This document shows, piece after piece, positions 1-4,714 of a stretch of 10,418 nucleotides of DNA (position 1 is the stretch's first letter; the number at the start of each line of letters is the position of its first letter). Below the pieces are notes generated by a model. That model was given only the letters and a program-made list of their open reading frames with translations, had not been told where the DNA came from and did not search any database. The stretch comes from Desulfobacteraceae bacterium (GTDB taxonomy: Bacteria > Desulfobacterota > Desulfobacteria > Desulfobacterales > Desulfosalsimonadaceae). The stretch spans positions 1 through 10,418 of the forward strand of contig DAIEHU010000065.1 in NCBI GenBank assembly GCA_027353395.1, written 5' to 3'. The translations under genes were made by a program, and so were the position numbers.

Positions 1-513
1 CTGGCCCTGAAAACCCCCTGGCCGGGCTTGACCAGCGGCCTGTGGCAGGACACTGAACGGTTTCGGCGCTATTTCACCGGCCAAGGCTGGTTTATCACCG
101 GCGACATCGCCGTGGAAGACGAAGAAGGATATTTTTACCACCAGGGAAGGAACGACGACCTTTTAAAAGCCGGGGGCGACAAGGTTATCGGCCCGTTTGA
201 AATTGAACAGGTGCTGTGCGTGCATCCCGCTGTATGCGAAGCGGCGGTAATCTCCAAAGGCAGCGAACCCGGCAAGGGCGTTTCTTTTCTGAAAGCGTTC
301 GTCACCCTGAAAAAAGGATATATCCAGTCCTCCCGCCTCAATTACGAAATCAAAACATTCCTCAAAGGCAATCTGGCCCCGGACATTATCGTCAACGAAC
401 TTGTTTTTTTGGACAAACTCCCCAAAACCCGGAGCGGCAAGCTCCTGCGCCGGGTGCTGCGGGCCAGGGAACTGGGCATTCCCAGCGGTGAGGCCCTGAA
501 TATGCAGGACTGA
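1..513 (+). CDS. AMP-forming acyl-CoA/acetyl-CoA synthetase, C-terminal part (5' end outside window)
   Basis: This is the last 170 codons of an adenylate-forming enzyme that activates a carboxylic acid with ATP and transfers it to CoA. The reading frame is open from base 1, so the start lies upstream of the window. Visible family motifs in order are GWFITGDIA (the A7 motif), GRNDDLLKAGGDKV followed by EIE (the A8 hinge where the C-terminal domain rotates), HPAVCEAAV, and LPKTRSGKLLRRVLRA near the end. The lysine in SGK, codon 439-441, is the conserved residue used in the adenylation half-reaction. The C-terminal pattern resembles acetyl-CoA synthetase and related short-chain or aromatic acyl-CoA ligases. 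Substrate cannot be told from this part, because the acyl pocket lies in the missing N-terminal domain. It ends 108 bp before the regulator gene and is probably not part of the downstream system. Confidence 0.9.
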   Translation: MALKTPWPGLTSGLWQDTERFRRYFTGQGWFITGDIAVEDEEGYFYHQGRNDDLLKAGGDKVIGPFEIEQVLCVHPAVCEAAVISKGSEPGKGVSFLKAFVTLKKGYIQSSRLNYEIKTFLKGNLAPDIIVNELVFLDKLPKTRSGKLLRRVLRARELGIPSGEALNMQD

Positions 514-538
514 ACATGAGGCGCATGGTTTTTACGGC

Positions 539-566
539 TTGACAACCTCATAATAAACAATTAAAT
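539..566 (+). promoter_or_regulatory. possible sigma-70-type promoter for the NtrC-like regulator gene
   Basis: A perfect TTGACA hexamer at 539-544 is followed, after 16 bp, by TTAAAT at 561-566, which matches 4 of 6 bases of the TATAAT consensus. The spacer is AT-rich. It lies in the only spacer ahead of the regulator gene and would give a leader of about 50 nt. The -10 match is modest, so this is a candidate only. A GTTTCA hexamer at 595-600, between this site and the start codon, matches the repeated hexamer seen in the 1993-2530 gap. Confidence 0.35.
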
Positions 567-621
567 CCACCACAACCTGAGATTCCACCATAACGTTTCA
601 TCCGGCGAGACAACCCCCTAT

Positions 622-1992
622 ATGAAAATGCGGCTGGCAATCATAGACGATGAATCAACCGTTTGCCGGGAGCTGACCCGCGTCCTTTCGGCGGACAATT
701 TTGATGTTGAAAGCTTTCAAGCTGGCGCGCCCTTCCTGACCCGGATGGACCAGCATCCATTTGATATTGTTCTCATTGATCTCAACCTGCCCGACATGGA
801 CGGCATTGATATCCTCACCCGCGTCAAAACCACCCATGCGGATACGGAAGCGATCATCATCACCGGTCACGGCACGATTGAATCCGCCGTCCAGGCCATC
901 AAGCAGGGCGCATACCATTTTATCACCAAGCCCTTCAGACTGCCGGAAGTACGTTCCCTTGCCGCGGGCGCAAGAGACAAAATCCTGCTCCGGCGGGAAA
1001 ATAAAAATCTCCGCAAAGCCCTCTCCGGCGTCGATTTCATGAGCGGGTTCATCGGCGCCAGTCCGGCCATGCAAAACGTGTTTGATCTGATTAGAAAAGT
1101 CGCGGCCGTGGACTGCAACATCCTGCTGCAAGCCGAGACCGGCACGGGCAAGGAAATGGCCGCGCGGGCCATTCATGCCGAAAGCCCCAGAAAAAATTTC
1201 CCGTTTGTGTCGTTTAACTGCGGCGGCTTTACGGAAGAACTGATCTGCAGCGAACTGTTCGGATATGAAAAAGGCGCTTTTACCGGAGCGGCGGCGACAA
1301 AAATCGGACTTCTGGAATCCGCCAACGGCGGCTCGGTATTTCTGGACGAAATCGGGGAAATGCCGCTGGCCATGCAGGTGAAGCTGCTGCATGTCATTCA
1401 GGAAAAGCGCATCCTGAGGGTGGGCGGCATCCAGCCTATTGATCTTCAGGTAAGGATTATCGCCGCAACCAATCGAGACCTGAAAAAAGCCATTGAAAGG
1501 GGCGAGTTCCGGGAAGACCTGTTTTACCGGCTCAATGTGGTGGCCATCAATCTACCCAAGCTGTCGGAAAGGCGGGATGATATCCCCTTGCTCACGGCCC
1601 ACTTCATGGAAAAGTTTAATGCTGCTTTCAGTAAAAAAACCAAACGGATATCTTCCCAAGCCATGGGTATTCTCATGAATTACAACTTTCCCGGCAATGT
1701 GCGGGAACTGGAAAACATCATTCAACGCGCCGTGGCCCTTGCCGAAGGCGAAAGTATCCGGGTCAGTGATTTGCCGTCGGATCTTCAGAAACTCGAATTT
1801 TCCATCCTTGAAGGGGAAGGGCTTCTGTCCCTGGAAGACACGGAAAAGCAGCATATTGAAAAAGTGCTTAATATCACTGCATATAATACCAGCCTGACAA
1901 GCAGCATCCTGAACATTCCAAGAACCACGTTATGGCGGCGGATGAAAAGATTCGGCCTGGTGAAAAAACCGGAAACCACGCCGGATGACTAG
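622..1992 (+). CDS. sigma-54-dependent response regulator, NtrC family (REC-AAA+-Fis HTH)
   Basis: This is a 456-residue transcription activator that remodels sigma-54 RNA polymerase when phosphorylated. The receiver domain (about 1-120) has acidic D9/D10, phospho-acceptor D53 (DIVLIDLNLPDMDG), T81 and K103 (ITKPF). The AAA+ domain (about 143-380) has a Walker A-like AETGTGKE at 171-178, GAFTGA at 218-223 (the sigma-54 contact loop), Walker B FLDE with D243/E244, the sensor stretch IIAATNRDL, FREDLFYRLNV, and NFPGNVRELEN. The C-terminal part (about 407-450) is a Fis-type helix-turn-helix ending in TTLWRRMKRFGL. Length and order are normal for the family. One oddity is that the first Walker A glycine is alanine. 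No strong Shine-Dalgarno precedes ATG 622, and ATG 628 is an alternative start. The sigma-54 promoter at 2461 is its most likely target, by proximity. The class assignment is very secure; the physiological signal is unknown. Confidence 0.96.
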   Translation: MKMRLAIIDDESTVCRELTRVLSADNFDVESFQAGAPFLTRMDQHPFDIVLIDLNLPDMDGIDILTRVKTTHADTEAIIITGHGTIESAVQAIKQGAYHFITKPFRLPEVRSLAAGARDKILLRRENKNLRKALSGVDFMSGFIGASPAMQNVFDLIRKVAAVDCNILLQAETGTGKEMAARAIHAESPRKNFPFVSFNCGGFTEELICSELFGYEKGAFTGAAATKIGLLESANGGSVFLDEIGEMPLAMQVKLLHVIQEKRILRVGGIQPIDLQVRIIAATNRDLKKAIERGEFREDLFYRLNVVAINLPKLSERRDDIPLLTAHFMEKFNAAFSKKTKRISSQAMGILMNYNFPGNVRELENIIQRAVALAEGESIRVSDLPSDLQKLEFSILEGEGLLSLEDTEKQHIEKVLNITAYNTSLTSSILNIPRTTLWRRMKRFGLVKKPETTPDD

Positions 1993-2016
1993 CTATTTTT
2001 CATATTGAAACAGCTA
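1990..2016 (+). terminator. weak hairpin after the regulator gene
   Basis: TAGCT at 1990-1994, starting in the stop codon, is complementary to AGCTA at 2012-2016. The pairing can extend inward to nine positions with one A-C mismatch. The stem is AT-rich and has no following T-run, so it is not a convincing intrinsic terminator. It is recorded because it is the only hairpin directly behind the gene. The loop-side arm also carries TGAAAC (2006-2011). Confidence 0.2.
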
Positions 2017-2080
2017 AATAATTACATAACTATTCATATTTAAAGTATTTTGGCCTGTTCAATCCATTTCCTTTATTTTT

Positions 2081-2097
2081 GGTTTCAATTTGAAACC
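2081..2097. promoter_or_regulatory. perfect 7-3-7 palindrome, candidate activator (enhancer) site
   Basis: GGTTTCA at 2081-2087 and TGAAACC at 2091-2097 are exact inverted copies separated by ATT. A 17-bp dyad fits the size of upstream activator sites bound by dimers of NtrC-family proteins. The gene for such a protein ends about 90 bp upstream. The site lies about 365 bp before the -24 element, or about 240 bp if the repeat-like element between them is a later insertion. Assigning it to this regulator is inference. Confidence 0.4.
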
Positions 2098-2175
2098 GAT
2101 GCCCCCCCGCGCCACACTTCCTTTCCGCTCGCATGAAGACCGACCTTCGCCCTGATTTTAACCGTCCGTCATATA

Positions 2176-2300
2176 ATTCCAATCCCAAATCATAGCGCTA
2201 TCTTCGTTGGCTCGTCTTCGGCTCCTCAACGTACTAAGTGTACGCCTTCGTCGCCTCAATCCTCGCCGCCTTGATATCATCTTTGATTTGGAATTGGAAT
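2176..2300. repeat. repeat-like element with 17-bp inverted ends and a central hairpin
   Basis: The arm at 2176-2192 (ATTCCAATCCCAAATCA) and the arm at 2284-2300 (TGATTTGGAATTGGAAT) are inverted copies with one mismatch. Just inside the left arm is the 10-bp palindrome ATAGCGCTAT (2192-2201). Near the right arm is TGATATCA (2272-2279). The centre has CGTAC-TAAGT-GTACG (2230-2244). Between these are pyrimidine-rich, CTTCG-containing stretches in direct orientation on both sides of the centre. An 8-bp direct repeat CCGTCCGT lies outside at 2162-2169 and 2339-2346. The architecture is like a MITE or a dispersed intergenic repeat. It resembles dispersed repeats I recall from deltaproteobacterial genomes, but copy number cannot be judged from one window. 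Confidence 0.55.
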
Positions 2301-2460
2301 AAATTCCAGTTTGAAACAAATTTATCCCCGCACTGACGCCGTCCGTATCCTGACGCCCTGCCAGCCCAAAAGGCAAAACTTTTTCATCTTACCGGAATAA
2401 TGATATTTTCAGCAGATTTCACAAACGCGTTTCACCATAAAGAGGTAACCGCCAGATATC

Positions 2461-2476
2461 TGGCATTGAAATTGCT
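2461..2476 (+). promoter_or_regulatory. sigma-54 (RpoN) -24/-12 promoter of the Usp-TauE operon
   Basis: TGGCATTGAAATTGCT matches the sigma-54 consensus TGGCAYR-N4-TTGCW at every core base. The invariant GG is at 2462-2463 and GC at 2474-2475, with exactly 10 bp between them. Transcription would start near 2487, giving a leader of about 44 nt before ATG 2531. A gene for an NtrC-type activator lies immediately upstream, which strongly supports the call. This promoter probably drives at least the genes from 2531 to 7721. Confidence 0.85.
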
Positions 2477-2530
2477 ATGTTCCAATATAAATGAAACAGA
2501 GCGGCGTTCGCACAATGGAGAATTAAGGAT

Positions 2531-2971
2531 ATGGTAAAACTTCTGGTAGGCATTGACGCAAAAATGACAGGTCTGTGGTCAGTCGTTTATGCGCTGAACC
2601 TGGCCAAACGCATGGATATTAAAATAGCGGTTCTACTGGTGTCGGATACCGCGCCCCAGACATTATCCCCATCGCCGTCCGCCGGAGAGGAGACATCCGA
2701 AAAAGACGAAACCGCCATCAAACGCCGCCTTGAAAAGCTGATCACGGACGGACGTTCCGAAGGCATTTCCATTGATTATTACCTGGCTTATGGCTCCTAT
2801 AAGGAAGAGATTATTAAATTTATAAAAGAAAAAGGGATTACCCTGCTGGTGGTGGATTTCCCATCCCCCGACCGGAAAGAGGCGTCGGAAAAGCTCCCGG
2901 AGCTTCTGGGTGAAATCAAACTGCGTACCCATTGCCGGATTGAAGTGGTTCATCAGAAAGATGTTAAATAA
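2531..2971 (+). CDS. universal stress protein (UspA-like) domain protein
   Basis: This 146-residue single-domain protein has the Usp layout. The first strand is KLLVGIDA, the first helix SVVYALNLAKRM, then strand IKIAVLLVSD, a variable acidic and serine-rich linker (about 41-65), a helix, IDYYLAYGSYKEEIIKFIKEK and strand ITLLVVDFPSP. The usual C-terminal ATP-binding pattern G-2X-G-9X-G-S/T is not visible; the stretch after DFPSPDRKE lacks the glycines. It is therefore more like the non-ATP-binding UspA class, or it is a partner protein. The start is supported by GGAG at 2517-2520, 10 bp before the ATG. It is the first gene behind the sigma-54 promoter and lies 19 bp before the transporter gene. 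Usp proteins are often cytoplasmic partners of transporters and kinases; a partner role with TauE here is inference. Confidence 0.8.
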   Translation: MVKLLVGIDAKMTGLWSVVYALNLAKRMDIKIAVLLVSDTAPQTLSPSPSAGEETSEKDETAIKRRLEKLITDGRSEGISIDYYLAYGSYKEEIIKFIKEKGITLLVVDFPSPDRKEASEKLPELLGEIKLRTHCRIEVVHQKDVK

Positions 2972-2990
2972 TATAAAAAAGGAGTAGATC

Positions 2991-3914
2991 ATGTGGCACC
3001 TCTATTTACCGATAGCAGGAAACAGCGTGAACGTCCTGCTGATCTTTATCCTCGGGGGATTTGTCGGTCTCTTATCCGGAATTTTCGGCGTGGGCGGTGG
3101 GTTTTTAATGACGCCCCTGCTCATGATGCTGGGCATCCCGCCCACGGTAGCGGCGGCGTCTGATTCCAACCAGATTGTCGCGGCTTCCGCTTCCGGCACC
3201 CTCGCCCACTATCGTCTCGGAAATGTTGATTTTAAAATGGGCATCATTTTGCTCGTCGGCGGCATTCTGGGAGGCACCGGCGGGGTTCAGATCATCAAAA
3301 TCCTGAAAACAACAGGCAACGCCGATTTTTTAATCACCGTCACATACGTGCTGATGCTGGGTTTCGTGGGCGGTTATATGTTTATTGAGAGCCTCCAGGG
3401 GCTGAAAAAAAGAGTTCATGAAACCACCCCGGTCGTAAAAAAAGAATCCCGTTATGCACAGTTGATGAAAAAACTGCCCCTTCAGACCCGGTTTGAAAAA
3501 TCCGGCATTGAACTGTCGATGTTGCTGCCCCTGATACTGGGCACGTTTGTGGGTATGCTGGCGGCGATCATGGGCGTGGGCGGCGGGTTTATCATGGTTC
3601 CGGTAATGGTCTACCTCCTGCGCATGCCCATGCACGTGGTGGTGGGCACCAGCCTGTTCCAGATTTTGTTCACCTGCGTCAATGTCACCATTATGCAGGC
3701 GTCCAGCAACCATACGGTGGATTTTATCCTGGCCCTGATTTTACTTCTGGGGTCAACCCTCGGGGCCCAGTTCGGCGCGAAAATCAGTAAAAAACTGGCA
3801 GGCGATCAGTTGAAGATTCTGCTGGCCATCCTGGTGCTGCTGGTGATGGTCAAAATGCTGTTCAGCCTTTTGCTTCCCCCGGGTATTCTGCTGGGTTATA
3901 AAGGAGGGCACTAA
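2991..3914 (+). CDS. TauE/SafE family membrane transporter (probable sulfite/organosulfur anion exporter)
   Basis: This 307-residue integral membrane protein has the two-half repeat of the TauE/SafE (DUF81) family. The first half has GFVGLLSGIFGVGGGFLMTP near the N-terminus. The second half has the matching GTFVGMLAAIMGVGGGFIMVP, followed by VVVGTSLFQI. I count about eight hydrophobic segments, with a charged cytoplasmic loop in the middle (roughly 140-170, rich in K, R and E). Characterised relatives move sulfite, sulfoacetate or other small anions; the substrate is not shown by sequence. The start has a clear AAGGAG 6 bp upstream. The next gene begins 2 bp after the stop, and its Shine-Dalgarno AAGGAGG lies in this gene's last codons, so the two are probably translated together. 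Confidence 0.9.
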   Translation: MWHLYLPIAGNSVNVLLIFILGGFVGLLSGIFGVGGGFLMTPLLMMLGIPPTVAAASDSNQIVAASASGTLAHYRLGNVDFKMGIILLVGGILGGTGGVQIIKILKTTGNADFLITVTYVLMLGFVGGYMFIESLQGLKKRVHETTPVVKKESRYAQLMKKLPLQTRFEKSGIELSMLLPLILGTFVGMLAAIMGVGGGFIMVPVMVYLLRMPMHVVVGTSLFQILFTCVNVTIMQASSNHTVDFILALILLLGSTLGAQFGAKISKKLAGDQLKILLAILVLLVMVKMLFSLLLPPGILLGYKGGH

Positions 3915-3916
3915 AA

Positions 3917-4702
3917 GTGTTTAAACGACATATGCACATCATTGCCACAGCGGCTCTTGCTGTTCTGCTGCTTCTGCCTGTCCCCCCATCAAAGGCTCAG
4001 GCAGCGGACATCCATCTGGAACCCAACCTTATCAATATCAACGCCACGTATAATGGTGCGGAGGTGACTGTTTCCGGGGACATCCCCGCGGATGCGGAGG
4101 CCGTGATCCAGTTGACCGGGCAGACGCAGGATACTCATCTCCTGAAAAAAGGCCGGGTATTCGGGATATTATGGATGAACACGGGAACGATCACCTTTGA
4201 AAACGTTCCCAAGGCATACATGATCTACCTGCCCGCCGCCATCACCGAATCCAATCTGTCCCAGGACCCCCTGCGGCAAAGCCTTGGGATCGGCTTTGAA
4301 GCGCTGAAAAACAAGGTTGTTCTCTCTCCCGCAAATGAGGACAAGGATTTCCAGTTCAAGGAATTCATCAAGCTGAAATCCAAAGAAGGCCTTTACAGCC
4401 TCTCTGAAAATGCGATTTCCTATAAAGACGGCCAGAATCAGATGAAATCATTCACATGCGCCATGACCATTCCGGCATCCATGCCCCAGGGCCTCTTTTC
4501 AGTCACCACCTTTGTCATGAAGAACGGCCAGTTGATGGAAGTCAATACGAATCAGCTCAAAATCAAAGAAACCGGGCTTCCCGCCATGATGAGCGCCCTT
4601 GCTTTTGACCACGGCTTGATTTACGGTATTCTGGCGACATTGATCGCGCTGATTGCGGGGTTGCTGACCGGAATAATTTTCAAGGGGGGCGGAGGGCATT
4701 AA
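3917..4702 (+). CDS. TIGR02186/Alph_Pro_TM-like exported, membrane-anchored protein
   Basis: This 261-residue protein has an N-terminal signal peptide: basic MFKRHMH, a hydrophobic core ATAALAVLLLLP, and a likely cut near AQA-A at residues 29-30. It has a single C-terminal membrane span (about 233-256) ending in a short glycine-rich cytoplasmic tail. The region between them is a predicted periplasmic beta-rich domain. The pattern NATYNGAEVTVSGDIPADAE, then QLTG, LLKKGRVFGILWMN and NVPKAYMIYLPA resembles the TIGR02186 family, which is commonly encoded beside TauE/SafE transporters. Its molecular role is not established. The start is GTG 3917, chosen because AAGGAGGGC at 3901-3909 is well placed for it. 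ATG 3932 is in frame but too far from that site. It is a probable periplasmic partner of the transporter. Confidence 0.8.
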   Translation: MFKRHMHIIATAALAVLLLLPVPPSKAQAADIHLEPNLININATYNGAEVTVSGDIPADAEAVIQLTGQTQDTHLLKKGRVFGILWMNTGTITFENVPKAYMIYLPAAITESNLSQDPLRQSLGIGFEALKNKVVLSPANEDKDFQFKEFIKLKSKEGLYSLSENAISYKDGQNQMKSFTCAMTIPASMPQGLFSVTTFVMKNGQLMEVNTNQLKIKETGLPAMMSALAFDHGLIYGILATLIALIAGLLTGIIFKGGGGH

Positions 4703-4714
4703 CCCTCAAAAACC

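Larger units (their letters stand above)
1993..2530. other. 538-bp regulatory intergenic region
   Basis: No credible gene is present on either strand. An open frame on the minus strand (2158-2376) translates mainly to an arginine-rich low-complexity stretch inside the repeat-like element and has no family resemblance. The stretch holds, in order: a weak hairpin, an AT-rich segment, a perfect 7-3-7 palindrome (2081-2097), a repeat-like element with inverted ends (2176-2300), a second small palindrome (2295-2308), the sigma-54 promoter (2461-2476) and the Shine-Dalgarno of the Usp gene (2517-2520). The hexamer TGAAAC/GTTTCA occurs six times: 2006, 2082, 2091, 2312, 2429 and 2492. Confidence 0.8.

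Noticed and set aside
655..1392. Minus-strand open frame of 245 codons opposite the NtrC-like regulator
   Set aside because: It is a shadow frame of a clearly coding + strand gene with intact motifs; no recognisable domain is present on the minus strand.
2230..2244. CGTAC-TAAGT-GTACG hairpin as an intrinsic terminator
   Set aside because: The stem is only 5 bp with no following T-run, and it sits at the centre of a larger inverted-repeat element, which explains it better.
2158..2376. Minus-strand open frame of 72 codons in the long intergenic gap
   Set aside because: It spans the inverted-repeat element, gives an arginine-rich low-complexity stretch, has no family resemblance and runs against all neighbours.
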